Below, piece by piece: positions 8,865 to 19,171 of a DNA stretch of 64,000 nucleotides; the first letter of the stretch is position 1; each line of letters opens with the position of its first letter. This DNA is from Bacillota bacterium (lineage in GTDB: Bacteria > Bacillota > Limnochordia > DTU080): NCBI GenBank assembly GCA_012840225.1, contig DULU01000002.1, positions 1 to 64,000 on the forward strand. The letters are read 5' to 3'. The translations under genes were made by a program, and so were the position numbers. Under the pieces are notes generated by a model, which saw nothing but the letters and a program-made list of their open reading frames with translations, did no database searches and had not been told where the DNA came from.

Positions 8865-9920
8865 ATGGCCGCTATGAATATGGAAGAGAAAAAGGTGCGC
8901 ATCGGTGTTTTGAGTTATGCCCATGCCCATCAACAGACATGGTGCAAGGTGTTTACTTCCCGCCCGGATGCCTGCGTCACCGCCGTGTGGGACGACGATG
9001 AAGCCCGGGGGCGGCGGCAGGCTGAAGCTTTGGGTGTGGAATATCACCGGGATGTGGAGCAGCTGCTCCGGCGCAGCGATGTTGACGCCGTCACCATCTG
9101 CGCCGAGAATGCCAAGCATGCCGCTCTGGCCGTGGCTGCTGCCGAACATGGCAAGCACATCATGATGCAGAAACCTATGGCCACCTCCGTGGCCGAGGCC
9201 GAGCGCATCGTGGCGGCCGTCAAGAAAAACGGGGTTAAATATATGCAGGCACACAACCTGCGCTTCGATCCTATTCATACCACCATCAAAAAGCTGGTGG
9301 AGGAGGGCAGAATCGGCAAGGTGAGCATGATCCGCCGCCGCCACAGCCACCACTTCGCCATTGATCCAGGTGAGCGGGAGCGGGTTCTGGGGTGGATGAC
9401 CGATCCTGCCCAGTCCGGCGGCGGTGCCCTGATGGACGAAGGGGCGCATGCCATATTGTGGTTCCTCTGGATGTGCGGCCGGCCTCATTCTGTAACCGCC
9501 CGCATGTCCACCGTCACGTCGGGGCTTATGGTGGAGGATAATGCCATGCTCCTCTTCGATTTCCCCGGAGGCAGCATAGGCTGCCTGCAGACCAGCTGGA
9601 CGGAGACGGCGGGCGATGCCACCATAGAAATATTCGGCGACCGGGGGGTCATTATCGCTTCCGGTACGGATATTGCCTCCTCCAGAGCGCTGCCTGATCT
9701 ACCCCGCCCCTTGCGCCTCTATAACACGGATAAAGGTTCCTGGGAATACCCGGAGGTGGAGTTGGTCAAGTCACGCCCCACCCCGCCGGCCAATGCTTTC
9801 ATCGACTACCTGAAAAGCGAAGGGCCTTCCCCCATCGATGTCGATACGGCAGCTTTGGCTATCAAGATAGCCATGAGCGCCTATGAGTCGGCGCAAACCG
9901 GCCGCACTATTACCATATGA
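8865..9920 (+). CDS. Gfo/Idh/MocA family oxidoreductase
   Basis: RIGVLSYAHAHQQTW...; EKxxxx-like segment MMQKPMATSVAEAERIV; family architecture. Confidence 0.85.
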   Translation: MAAMNMEEKKVRIGVLSYAHAHQQTWCKVFTSRPDACVTAVWDDDEARGRRQAEALGVEYHRDVEQLLRRSDVDAVTICAENAKHAALAVAAAEHGKHIMMQKPMATSVAEAERIVAAVKKNGVKYMQAHNLRFDPIHTTIKKLVEEGRIGKVSMIRRRHSHHFAIDPGERERVLGWMTDPAQSGGGALMDEGAHAILWFLWMCGRPHSVTARMSTVTSGLMVEDNAMLLFDFPGGSIGCLQTSWTETAGDATIEIFGDRGVIIASGTDIASSRALPDLPRPLRLYNTDKGSWEYPEVELVKSRPTPPANAFIDYLKSEGPSPIDVDTAALAIKIAMSAYESAQTGRTITI

Positions 9921-9940
9921 ACAATATGACCATATGAGCA

Positions 9941-9982
9941 GATGATATGGCGGAGATGATATGGCGGAGATGATATGGCGGA
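9941..9982. repeat. Three perfect tandem copies of the 14-mer GATGATATGGCGGA
   Basis: 9941-9954, 9955-9968, 9969-9982 are identical. Confidence 0.97.
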
Positions 9983-10001
9983 GCAATGGACCTGCTCCGC
10001 C
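9977..10001. terminator. 9-bp perfect hairpin GGCGGAGCA-atggacc-TGCTCCGCC between convergent genes
   Basis: Inverted repeat read directly. No strong T-tract, so terminator role is tentative. Confidence 0.45.
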
Positions 10002-10038
10002 AAACATACCTCCATATACCCCCCATACCCCAGTACCC

Positions 10039-11781
10039 TTATTGCCGCCCCACAACGTTTCCCATGCCGGGCGGCACACCCTGCAGCACTTCGTCAGGCC
10101 CAAACCATTCCCGGCGCCCGCCCAACACCACCAATTGGCCTTTGGCTCGCGACAGGCCTATATACAGCAGTTTATTGCGGTAGTGCTCCAGCCCCCGATC
10201 GGCCTCTTTATCGCCGTCGTCTGCGTCATCGTCGTCGTCAAGGTAATATAACTCGGTTAGTATCACCAGCTTGCGTTCCAGACCTTTGAAGCGGTGAATC
10301 GTGGACACCAAAACGTAATTTTTCCCAGCCCGAGCCTTCTCCGGGTCCCAGGTCAGGCTATAGGCCCCGACCGACAGTCCTTCACTCCAGACGGAGCGCC
10401 GGGCGGAAGCCGGGGTGAGAATCACCGTCTCCGCCGCCGGCACGCTCTCCTGCTTTAGCCAATGATGCAACACCGCCGCCAGCTCCCCCTTAATCCGCTT
10501 CTCGTCCACCCCGAAATAAAATTCGACGGGCTGGCCGCATACATCGGTCAAACCGGGTGGGCAATGGCCTTGGTGAAACTTGATCACCTGCTCCTGAATC
10601 TGCCGGGTGCAGCGGACGATCTTGGTCAGCTGAAAAGGCGGGTGGGCAAACGGCCACTTCTGGTTGCGGGTGTATATGCGCTGATTGTCGTCGTAGAATA
10701 TGTAAAAAGCACCTCCCGGCTTTCTCAGCTCCAGGAGCGGTATCCACCATTCTTCCTCAAAGTCTTGACCCTCGTCGACGACGATGGTGTCATATAAAGG
10801 GCCGAGACGTTCGACCGCCCGCAGCAGCAGTTCGGCCCATTGCGGATCTTTAGGGCTCTGCGCTTCGATTTCTGTGGGCAGACCGGCTTCCCTGGCCAGA
10901 TTCAGGCAGGTGGTGTGGAAATTATCCACATCCATTTGTCGGTTCCCTTTCCTTTCCGGGCGGACCAGCTGCTCCCGCAGCCAGTCTGCCAGCGGGCGGT
11001 TGAAGCAGGTCAGCAAGACCGATTGCCCGGCTTCATAGGCTGTGCGGGCCTTTTCCCCGGCGAGGAACGTCTTGCCGGAACCGGCGCAGCCGCATATCAG
11101 CGCTTCTTTGTGATGGCGCAGGGCGGCCAAAATGAGGTATTGTTCCGTAGTCAGTTTGATCAGCTGCCGCTCCACTTCGTCCAGCCGGGCATCGAACACT
11201 GCCCTCACTTCAACCGGCTGGGCGAACAGTCTCTTGAATGCCCTGACGGCGGCGGTTCCCTGCGCCGGCGTGGACCAGCACGACGGACCATGATAATGCA
11301 TCACCCGCCGCAAAGCAGCTTCGAGATCGCTCATGTCTTTTCTGTCGATGATCAATTCCGGCGGGAGGTGAGCCACCTTTTCCTTCACGCTGTCCGGAAA
11401 GCAGATGGCCCAGCCGTAACGATATGTATAGCGCTTCTCCAGCCCGTGCGCCTGAATCAGATCGCGCACTGCCATCATGTTCTGCCTGGCCTGCAGGACT
11501 GGATCTTTTATTTGGTGAGTTACACCGTACCTGTCGCTGCTCGCCCATTCCCCCTTGATCGGGTCGTAGCCGATGCCTCCGCCCTTCACCTCCACGACCA
11601 GGTAGCCCCAGTCGGGTGAAGCGATGAGGAAGTCGATTTCCATATCGGGCTTACCCCGGGCGTTTATCGGCAGGCGGGCGATCACCAGGTATTTATGCGG
11701 CAGTTGACGACAAGCTTCAAAAAATTTATACTCCGCAGGGCTACATTCGTCCTGCAGAGAATCGGGGTAAAGTTGAGCCAT
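10039..11781 (-). CDS. NERD-domain SF1 (UvrD-like) helicase
   Basis: NERD-like segment SPAEYKFFEACRQLP...MEIDFLIASPDWGYLVVEVKGGGI. Walker A CGCAGSGKT, Walker B VVDEGQDF, helicase motif STIHRFKGLERKLVIL. Start MAQLYPDSL has SD GGAGGGAGGAG. The ORF extends in frame to 12021. Confidence 0.85.
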   Translation of the reverse strand: MAQLYPDSLQDECSPAEYKFFEACRQLPHKYLVIARLPINARGKPDMEIDFLIASPDWGYLVVEVKGGGIGYDPIKGEWASSDRYGVTHQIKDPVLQARQNMMAVRDLIQAHGLEKRYTYRYGWAICFPDSVKEKVAHLPPELIIDRKDMSDLEAALRRVMHYHGPSCWSTPAQGTAAVRAFKRLFAQPVEVRAVFDARLDEVERQLIKLTTEQYLILAALRHHKEALICGCAGSGKTFLAGEKARTAYEAGQSVLLTCFNRPLADWLREQLVRPERKGNRQMDVDNFHTTCLNLAREAGLPTEIEAQSPKDPQWAELLLRAVERLGPLYDTIVVDEGQDFEEEWWIPLLELRKPGGAFYIFYDDNQRIYTRNQKWPFAHPPFQLTKIVRCTRQIQEQVIKFHQGHCPPGLTDVCGQPVEFYFGVDEKRIKGELAAVLHHWLKQESVPAAETVILTPASARRSVWSEGLSVGAYSLTWDPEKARAGKNYVLVSTIHRFKGLERKLVILTELYYLDDDDDADDGDKEADRGLEHYRNKLLYIGLSRAKGQLVVLGGRREWFGPDEVLQGVPPGMGNVVGRQ

Positions 11782-12053
11782 GCTCCTCCCTCCATTTCTT
11801 ATTTTCCATTTTCGGGACGCCCTTTCTGCCAAACAGAGCGTTTTTCCGGTGCCCACTGCGGCCTGCAGAATGGCCGGGCCGGCGACATGGTCGACAAAAG
11901 CCAACTGCGACGCACTTAACTCCAAGTTCTCATCCCACCTTTTCGTCAACCTTACTTTATAATAGCAAATTTTCAAGGTTTTGATGGGAACTTGGCGACT
12001 TTTATCGGGATTCCGGCCCACACTTTATTCCACCGCATGGATAAATCGCGGTA

Positions 12054-12082
12054 TTGATACACCGGTTTTCCAGATAAATAAT
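12054..12082 (+). promoter_or_regulatory. Putative sigma-70-type promoter TTGATA-17 bp-AATAAT
   Basis: -35 at 12054-12059, -10 at 12077-12082, upstream of the 12147 start. Confidence 0.45.
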
Positions 12083-12146
12083 GCTCAATGTAGATATAAT
12101 AGATGTGTTTGTGATGCATCTTGTGATCACTATAGGAGGCAAAAAG

Positions 12147-13172
12147 GTGTTTAGAGTAGGCATGTTGGGTTGGGGTGCTATCGGAAATGTGCATGGCCGT
12201 GTATATAAGGCAATGCCGGACGTGAAAGTTGTGGCTTTAGCAGATGTGGAACCGGACAGAAGGCAAAAAGGGGCCGAGTTTATGGAGGCTGAGCCTTATA
12301 GCTCTGCGGAAGAACTTATTCATAACGCTGATGTCGACATGATCGATATCTGTCTTCCCACATTCTTGCATTCGCAGTATGCTGTTATGGCCATGGAGAA
12401 AGGATTCCATGTTTTGTCCGAAAAGCCGATGGCTTTAAACTACGAGCAATGCACAGATATGATCGAGGCCCAAAAGAAGACCGGGAAAAGCCTTATGATT
12501 GGTCATTGCATACGCTTTTGGCGTGAATATAGCTACCTAAAGAAGGTATATTCCGAAAAAACCTTCGGCAATCTGCAGGTGCTCAGTTTGACAAGGGTGG
12601 GTGGCTTATCTACCAAATCGTGGCGGAATTGGATGCTGGATCCGCAGCTTTCCGGCTCGCAGACAGTAGACCGACATATCCATGACACAGATTTTGTCTT
12701 GTATTTGCTTGGCAAGCCCAATGCAGTACGCACCGTCGGGTATGTTGATCAATACGGGTTGTCACATGTATCTACTCATTATATTTATGATAATGGTCCG
12801 GCTGTATTTGCTGAAGGCGGTGGCAATATACCAGTTGATTACAAATTTTTCATGGGCTTTCGAGCTGTATTTGACGATGCCACCGTGGAATTCAACAGAT
12901 ATAATACACCTGCGCTATGTGTATACCCCTGGAATGGAAAGCCGTATGAACCTGATTGGAAAGAGCCGTTTTCGGCAGAAGCCTCTTCCGAATCTACCGG
13001 TCTGAATATTACCTCCTTGGGAGCTTACTATAACGAGATCCGTTACTTTATAGACTGCATCAAGGCTGGTAAGGCACCCGAGGTAATAACGCCTGAAGAA
13101 GCCAGAGATACTTTGACCATCGTATTGGCCGAAGTAGAAAGTGCTTACACGAAAAAAACCGTTGATCTTTAA
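12147..13172 (+). CDS. Gfo/Idh/MocA family oxidoreductase
   Basis: FRVGMLGWGAIGNVHGRVYKAMPDVKVVALADVEPDR; LSEKPMALNYEQC. GTG start at 12147 with SD AGGAGG. Confidence 0.9.
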   Translation: MFRVGMLGWGAIGNVHGRVYKAMPDVKVVALADVEPDRRQKGAEFMEAEPYSSAEELIHNADVDMIDICLPTFLHSQYAVMAMEKGFHVLSEKPMALNYEQCTDMIEAQKKTGKSLMIGHCIRFWREYSYLKKVYSEKTFGNLQVLSLTRVGGLSTKSWRNWMLDPQLSGSQTVDRHIHDTDFVLYLLGKPNAVRTVGYVDQYGLSHVSTHYIYDNGPAVFAEGGGNIPVDYKFFMGFRAVFDDATVEFNRYNTPALCVYPWNGKPYEPDWKEPFSAEASSESTGLNITSLGAYYNEIRYFIDCIKAGKAPEVITPEEARDTLTIVLAEVESAYTKKTVDL

Positions 13173-13198
13173 GAAGTAAATTGCCGTAATAAATACGC

Positions 13199-13242
13199 AG
13201 CGGACCGGCTTGATCGCCAACTTCACGTCAAGTCGGTCCGCT
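13199..13242. terminator. Hairpin AGCGGACCGGCTTGA...TCAAGTCGGTCCGCT between convergent genes
   Basis: 15-bp stem with one G-T position, 14-nt loop. Confidence 0.6.
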
Positions 13243-13296
13243 GCCGCTAGAATATCTTGAGATGATTAACTACGGTAACCGCGTGTTTATGGATAC

Positions 13297-14562
13297 TCAT
13301 TTCCCCCTGGCGGCCCAGTATTCATCCAGAATATTGTTCATATAGCGTTCCATTTCCGGAATGGCTGTGGCTGCCGCCATCTGCCCGCTGAAGATCTGGC
13401 TGTGATAGCCGCCGGCGGTAATGGCCAGCCCGGAGGGGTGAGCACTGTTCCTGCTCCACCAATCGAGAGCCTTGGTGAAGACGGAGATGCTGCGCGGCAT
13501 ATCCAGGGTGAGGAACGAGCTGACGGCCACACTCGGCTGGGAAGGAATTACCGCTCTGGTCCGGGCGAATTTGCCCATGTTCTCTCTGGAGACCAGGAAT
13601 TCCACAAATTTCAGCACGATGTCGGGATGCTTGGTCTTGTTGTAGACGACCCAGGTCTCGGAGCTATACCACGAGGTCCTGGTCGTCTTCCCACCCACGG
13701 TGAGCGTGGGGAAAAGTTGCACATCCCATTCAAAATCGGCGCTGGGATCGATGACGTCGGATTCAAACACACCGAAGTTGGACATGGCTACTTTGCCATT
13801 TATAAAATTGTCCCGGGCGTTTCCGCTGCCGGAAGGCGGATGGCAGCCATAGACTCCCGTGACCAAATCGGCATAAAGCTGCACGCCGGCGATCGAGGCC
13901 GGATTGTTGAAGTTGACCTTGCGCAGATCGGGAGTGTAAAAGTCCCCGCCTTGCTGGTAGGCATGGGTGAGCTCGGAAAGCTGAATACCCCACTGGTCGA
14001 TCTGGCCGTCGGCGTTGGTGTCCCTGGTCAGCTTCTTGGCGATGTTGATGGCTTCCTGCCAGGACCAGTCGGCCGGCATGGTCACGCCTGCGGCGGCAAA
14101 GAGATCGGCATTATAGAAGATGGCGTGGGTGTTGAGGCCAAACGGGATGGCTTTCAGCTCGCCTTCCCACATATGCGACTGGATGACGCTGGGGAGGATT
14201 TCGGAAATCAACGGCACATTTTTATAGAGGACATTCAGATCCAGCAGCTGATCGACAAAATTCCACATGCCGTTGCCCATCCACATGACATCGGGCGGCA
14301 GACCTCCGGCAATGGCTACCTTGATGTTGTCGGAATAGCCGCCGCCAGCGGCTGCCGGAAAGGAATCGATGATCTTCACTCCGGGATTCAGCCGCTCGAA
14401 CTCACGGGAAAATTCCTCATACAAAGCGTTGCGATAATCCTGCCCGCAGCAGTGGAAGAACCTGATCTCCACCACTTCGGCGGCCGAAAGCACCTGGGCC
14501 GATCCGGCCAAAAGCCCGGCAAGCAAACAAATAGAGCATAAAATCCTGGCTAGCTTAGTCAT
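13297..14562 (-). CDS. Extracellular solute-binding protein (family 1, sugar ABC type)
   Basis: Signal peptide MTKLARILCSICLLAGLLAGSAQVLSA; REFERLNPGVKIIDSFPA; GGLPPDVMWMGNGMW; AAGVTMPADWSWQEAINIAKKLT. Confidence 0.9.
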   Translation of the reverse strand: MTKLARILCSICLLAGLLAGSAQVLSAAEVVEIRFFHCCGQDYRNALYEEFSREFERLNPGVKIIDSFPAAAGGGYSDNIKVAIAGGLPPDVMWMGNGMWNFVDQLLDLNVLYKNVPLISEILPSVIQSHMWEGELKAIPFGLNTHAIFYNADLFAAAGVTMPADWSWQEAINIAKKLTRDTNADGQIDQWGIQLSELTHAYQQGGDFYTPDLRKVNFNNPASIAGVQLYADLVTGVYGCHPPSGSGNARDNFINGKVAMSNFGVFESDVIDPSADFEWDVQLFPTLTVGGKTTRTSWYSSETWVVYNKTKHPDIVLKFVEFLVSRENMGKFARTRAVIPSQPSVAVSSFLTLDMPRSISVFTKALDWWSRNSAHPSGLAITAGGYHSQIFSGQMAAATAIPEMERYMNNILDEYWAARGK

Positions 14563-14968
14563 TTTTCGTCCAAACCTCCTTTGATTATTCTCGGCTGTAA
14601 CTGTTTCCGGGGACACTTCGGGATGATGGTCCATGCCACACCATAACCAGATACCGCACCAGTTCCCAACATCACCGTTCTACATCACAATCACATCAGC
14701 CATAACCTTAGCCATTCTCAATCAGCAGCTACACACCTTTTGGTAATTTTGTTCATCACCCCCCCTTCTTCCGGAGAGATCCAGCACAAACAGCCTGCCA
14801 TATGTTGCCTCACAAGTCTTGTGGTTCTTGCCTGGTAACCAGCGGCTTGGCCGGTCTTTTGTTACTCTTGGCGCTTTTCACTCCCTTCCTCGCCCATTCC
14901 CTGATAATGAGAAGACATCATACATGGTACGAGTAATATATTTATTTTTCTATAATTGATATTTTACA

Positions 14969-14997
14969 TTGACGCACCAATATATTATGGGTATAAT
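14969..14997 (+). promoter_or_regulatory. Sigma-70-type promoter TTGACG-17 bp-TATAAT
   Basis: TTGACG 14969-14974, spacer caccaatatattatggg (17 nt), TATAAT 14992-14997, upstream of the 15123 start. Confidence 0.7.
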
Positions 14998-15122
14998 TAA
15001 GCTGAAGTAAATTTTTCCCTGCCGGTTAATAATGCGAGTTATGAATCGTTTAATTCTTAGACGTGATCAATTGGTCTACAACTCATGTTTTGCGGAAAAC
15101 AAAAAGACTGGAGGTAACAGCC

Positions 15123-16514
15123 ATGACTAATCAGCATCCGGAACAAGCGGAAACAGGGAAGCAGAGCAGTTCCTCGCCTTTATTGCTGGGTCATGCCCGA
15201 GCAGAAATCACGCCGCCTTTAGGCCTGCCGATGGCTGGTTATGCCTGGCGGAAGAACGACGGCTGCACGGCGGTGGATGATCCGCTCTATGCCGACGCCT
15301 GCCTGCTGCAACAGGGGGAGACGCGCTTTCTCCTGATCACTACGGATTTATGTTCGGTCGATGAGAACTGGAGCGCCCCATTAAGAGAGCGCATCGCCGC
15401 TTCCACCGGCATCTCCCCGCAGAATATCGTCATCACCGCTTCGCATACCCATTTTGGACCTAAAATGATGAGCAAACCCATCAGCGACGCTCACCAGGCC
15501 TGGCAGGAAGAGACGTGGAACAAGCTCCACGACATTGCTTTTGCCGCCTCAACCGGCGATCTGCAGCCGGTCTCCCTGCGCTGGGCTATCTCCGACTTCA
15601 GCCAGATCGCCTTCAACCGCCGGCTGGTGCGCCCGGACGGCACCTGCTGCACCACCTACAACCTGCCGCCATCCGAAGAGAATCTGCGCTTCCGGCCCAT
15701 AGATCCCAAGCAGACCGTATTGCGCTTCGACAATGCCGCCGGCACCCCGGTGCTCCTTTTGGTCTCCACACCCATGCATGCGGTGGTCGGGGGAACGAAC
15801 CCCTTCGCCATTTCCGCCGACTACCCCGGAGTGCTGCGCTCCTGCCTGGAAGAGGTCTATCATACCCCGCTGATGTTCCTGGCCGGCACGGCCGGAAATG
15901 TGGTGCCGATCAAGCGCGGCCCCGGCATGAGGCGGATCATCGGCGGCTACCTGGCAGGAGCAGCGGTCAAGGCCATCGAATCAGCACCGAAGGCTGCAGC
16001 CGGCGAGGGGCGCCTGGGTGTGGTCTCCCACCGCTTCGCTCTGCCGGCGGCCAAGAGGCTCTCCGAAGAGGAGATGCGGCAGGCTATCGCCCAAGCTCAG
16101 GAGCAGCTCGCCCAATGCCGGGCGGCCGGCGCTTCGCCCTGGGAGATAGCCCGGGCCGAATACCGGGTCCAGCGGGCGGAAGGCCTGCTCCAGTTGACGT
16201 TGCGGCGTGGCCAAGGCACCACCATACCTTGGGAAATCACCGTGCTGGCCTTCGATCGGTTGAGTTTAGCCTTCCTGCCTGGCGAGATCCTGGCCGAAAC
16301 CGGACTGCAAATTCAGGCCCGCTCCCCCTTCGACACCACGGTGGTGGCGTCCTTGGCCAACCTGTGCCCGGGTTACCTCGCCACCCGCAATACCCTGTGG
16401 GAAGGTGGGTATGAGGGATCGTTCACCCAGGTATATTCTGAGGAAAGCGAGCTGCACGCCGTCGACACTGCGATAAAGCTCCTGTTGGAGGCGTGGGAGA
16501 AAACTCGCTATTAG
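15123..16514 (+). CDS. Neutral/alkaline ceramidase-like protein
   Basis: LGHARAEITPPLGLPMAGYAWR...DPLYADACLLQQGETRFLLITTDL...NIVITASHTHFGPKM. SD CTGGAGG before ATG 15123. Confidence 0.8.
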   Translation: MTNQHPEQAETGKQSSSSPLLLGHARAEITPPLGLPMAGYAWRKNDGCTAVDDPLYADACLLQQGETRFLLITTDLCSVDENWSAPLRERIAASTGISPQNIVITASHTHFGPKMMSKPISDAHQAWQEETWNKLHDIAFAASTGDLQPVSLRWAISDFSQIAFNRRLVRPDGTCCTTYNLPPSEENLRFRPIDPKQTVLRFDNAAGTPVLLLVSTPMHAVVGGTNPFAISADYPGVLRSCLEEVYHTPLMFLAGTAGNVVPIKRGPGMRRIIGGYLAGAAVKAIESAPKAAAGEGRLGVVSHRFALPAAKRLSEEEMRQAIAQAQEQLAQCRAAGASPWEIARAEYRVQRAEGLLQLTLRRGQGTTIPWEITVLAFDRLSLAFLPGEILAETGLQIQARSPFDTTVVASLANLCPGYLATRNTLWEGGYEGSFTQVYSEESELHAVDTAIKLLLEAWEKTRY

Positions 16515-16587
16515 GCTGTGAGGTCGGGCGCTCAATTGGGAGCGTGGGCATAAAAAAATTCACCTTATTATATAGGGGTATAGGTTC

Positions 16588-17778
16588 ATGCCGTCCGAGG
16601 CTTTAGTACACCTTTTGGGTAAGCGCAGCCGTCTTATCCACCATTTCATCCACAACAGCCCCCTGACGCGGGCCGACATCATGGCCATTTCCGGCGCCTC
16701 CCAGCCGACGGTGACCCAGTGGCTGCGGGAGTTGATCGATGCCGAAGTAGTGCATGAAGTGGGCATCAGTCCTCAGGGGTCGGCACTGGGGCGGCCACGC
16801 GTCCTCCTGGAACTGAACCCGGAAGCCGCCTGGGTCGGAGCAATGCATCTGACCAGCGTTTCCGCCGAAGCGGGCTTGGTCAACCTGCGCGGGGAAGTGG
16901 TGGCCTCGGAGGCGATGACCTTTACCTCCCAGGACATGGCCTACAGCCGAGAATTGTTCCATATCCTGATAAAGAAGATCGCAACCTGGGTGAGAGAGCG
17001 GAAAATCGCCGACGACCAGATCCTGGGCATTGGGGTGGCCACCTCCGGCCCGGTGAATAACGAGCGGGGCACGGTGGCTTCCTATGCGCCGGTCGATGGC
17101 GCTGCCGGCGTCACCAGATGGGAGCGCACCGACTTCCCCATCCGGGACTACCTCGCCGCCTCTTCCCCCTGGCCGTTTTATATGGAAACCAATGCCTGGG
17201 CCATCGCTTTAAGCGAGCGCTGGCTGGGCACGGGATATAAAAATTTCGTGCTGGTGCATGTAAGTGAAGGCGTGGCGGCGGGAACGGTGCTGAACCACCA
17301 GCTATACCGGGGCAACGGCCTGGCCGGGGAGCTGCATCCGGTGAGCATCGTTCCCGAAAACGCCGTCACTCTGGCGAAGGACCTCCGCTACCGTCTGTAT
17401 GACATTGTCGGCCGCCGGCATATCCTGGAGCGTCTGCACACCTTCAGAGAATATGAGCAAATGCGCAGCCTGGCGCAAGTGATCGCCGCCGCCAGGCAAG
17501 GCGACAGCCAGGTGCTCGCCATCCTGAGGGAGTGCGCCGATGCACTGGCCCAGTTCTGCATACCGGTGGCCAACCTTCTGGATCTGGATGCCTTCATTCT
17601 CTCCGGACCGATCTTCCAGATTCCGGAAATAATCGGTTACATGCAGCAGCGCATCGCCCAGGCCACCTTTTCCGCCCTGATGGAAGGGCGCGCTCCCCTC
17701 GTCATCCCCTCCACCTTCGGCGCCAATTCCGGCTTGATGGGCGCCGCCGGATTGGTCTTCGATCAGGTGTTCAATTAA
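16588..17778 (+). CDS. ROK family transcriptional regulator
   Basis: N-terminal winged HTH (SPLTRADIMAISGASQPTVTQWLRELIDAEVVHEVG); C-terminal ROK fold (ILGIGVATSGPVNNERGTV; GNGLAGELHPV). Confidence 0.88.
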   Translation: MPSEALVHLLGKRSRLIHHFIHNSPLTRADIMAISGASQPTVTQWLRELIDAEVVHEVGISPQGSALGRPRVLLELNPEAAWVGAMHLTSVSAEAGLVNLRGEVVASEAMTFTSQDMAYSRELFHILIKKIATWVRERKIADDQILGIGVATSGPVNNERGTVASYAPVDGAAGVTRWERTDFPIRDYLAASSPWPFYMETNAWAIALSERWLGTGYKNFVLVHVSEGVAAGTVLNHQLYRGNGLAGELHPVSIVPENAVTLAKDLRYRLYDIVGRRHILERLHTFREYEQMRSLAQVIAAARQGDSQVLAILRECADALAQFCIPVANLLDLDAFILSGPIFQIPEIIGYMQQRIAQATFSALMEGRAPLVIPSTFGANSGLMGAAGLVFDQVFN

Positions 17779-17945
17779 TCCGTGCCTGCGAGGGTGATAG
17801 CTCTATATCATTTGCCGGCACCCTGTTTTGTATAGGGTAGCAGCCGCTGAGCATAACCGCCCGATTTGGAGTGCACATCGGCACATTAGCGAACGCCTGT
17901 TCAAAGTAGATGCCTGCAACAGCCAACTTATCCAATCAACCGGGT

Positions 17946-18893
17946 TTACTTCATCATATGGCGCTTAAAGAATTCCACCATTTTCACCTGCATTTCAGCT
18001 GTCTGCTCTGGAGTAACAATATGCAGTTCGCATTCAACACCAAGCGCCGTTAACTTTTCTTTGATGATCTTACCCATTTTGGGATGATGAATAGCCCAAC
18101 TTAAAAGAGTCTTTTTGAGTTGGGGATCCATATTTATCTCAGTGTGCCCTGTAATTGCTCCCATGACCAGATTAGCTTCAGCCGGTAACGGCTCATCGCT
18201 CCAGTTATAATATAAGAAAACAGGCGGACCGCAAGCATGAAACCAGGTCATCGGTGCCGCTTCTTTAAACAGACGCCTAGCTTCAGGAGTGTCCATTTGA
18301 TCAACAGACAATCCATAAAAAGGCAGCATAAAAGAATGGACTGTCGCGGGGGCTAGACCTATCTCTTGATAAAATAGTGGATCATAGGAGCACTGGGTAT
18401 TAACCGCGCCGACACAGGTAAGGCTGGTAGATTGACGGGCTACAGGATCCGGGCTAGTCGGATCGGCCAGATCGGGATGGAAAGCCAGCCACAAGGAGAT
18501 ACCGCCTCCGGCAGAACCGCCTGTGGCTGCTATCCTCTCGGCATTAATATGCCATTCTGCTGCTTTACTGCGCATAAATTGGATGGCTCTGCCGGCATCA
18601 TGCATGAATGCCGGAAAGGTCACCTCATTGGATAAGCGATAGTTAATAGCAGCCACGGCAAAACCGGCTTCAAGGCAAAGTCGAAGCAAATGCGCCGGCA
18701 GCTTAGTTTTATCGCCGGATTTAAAGCCACCGCCGTGAATGTATACGACGAGCGGGGCGGGATCATGCCCCGGTTTATGAGGATGCCAAAAATCGATGAC
18801 ATGGCGCTCGTGGGAACCATAAGCCACATCGGCTAGGTCAGGAGGCGGTTTTTCCATTGGGATTTTTGCTTTGTTATCTAAAGTGTTGACCAT
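17946..18893 (-). CDS. Alpha/beta hydrolase (esterase/lipase family)
   Basis: APLVVYIHGGGFKSGDKTKLPAHLLRLCLEAGFAVAAINYRLS (HGGG oxyanion motif); AATGGSAGGGISLWLAF (GxSxG). Confidence 0.9.
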   Translation of the reverse strand: MVNTLDNKAKIPMEKPPPDLADVAYGSHERHVIDFWHPHKPGHDPAPLVVYIHGGGFKSGDKTKLPAHLLRLCLEAGFAVAAINYRLSNEVTFPAFMHDAGRAIQFMRSKAAEWHINAERIAATGGSAGGGISLWLAFHPDLADPTSPDPVARQSTSLTCVGAVNTQCSYDPLFYQEIGLAPATVHSFMLPFYGLSVDQMDTPEARRLFKEAAPMTWFHACGPPVFLYYNWSDEPLPAEANLVMGAITGHTEINMDPQLKKTLLSWAIHHPKMGKIIKEKLTALGVECELHIVTPEQTAEMQVKMVEFFKRHMMK

Positions 18894-18969
18894 ACCTTTC
18901 CTCCTTTTGTGTTTATGTGTCTTACTAATCTTCCATAAAGCGATAATCGATGGCGTCGGCTCTCTCTCC

Positions 18970-19153
18970 ATTTTTGATAGTTAGGCGAAAAGGCCGGTGC
19001 TCCTTCAGGATGGACAATCAGCTGTCCATTCTTATCTCTCGGGTCACCGCGACGTTCTCTCGGAAGGTTTGCCGGACCCAAGCTTGCAACGCTTGTGGCT
19101 TTGGAGCGCGACTCATGGTCCGGCCTTTGAACAAGTGCAACATTCTGTAGCAA
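18970..19153 (-). pseudogene. Decayed histidine kinase HATPase_c fragment
   Basis: Minus-strand reading RPDHESRSKATSVASLG...KNGQLIVHPEGAPAFS resembles the G-box and C-terminus of a HATPase. 21/22-nt match to the adjacent intact kinase gene (19095-19116 vs 19326-19347). Confidence 0.55.
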
Positions 19154-19171
19154 TCGCCGATATTCATCTGC

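Noticed and set aside
13402-14541. 379-aa + strand ORF
   Set aside because: Antisense shadow of the solute-binding protein gene.
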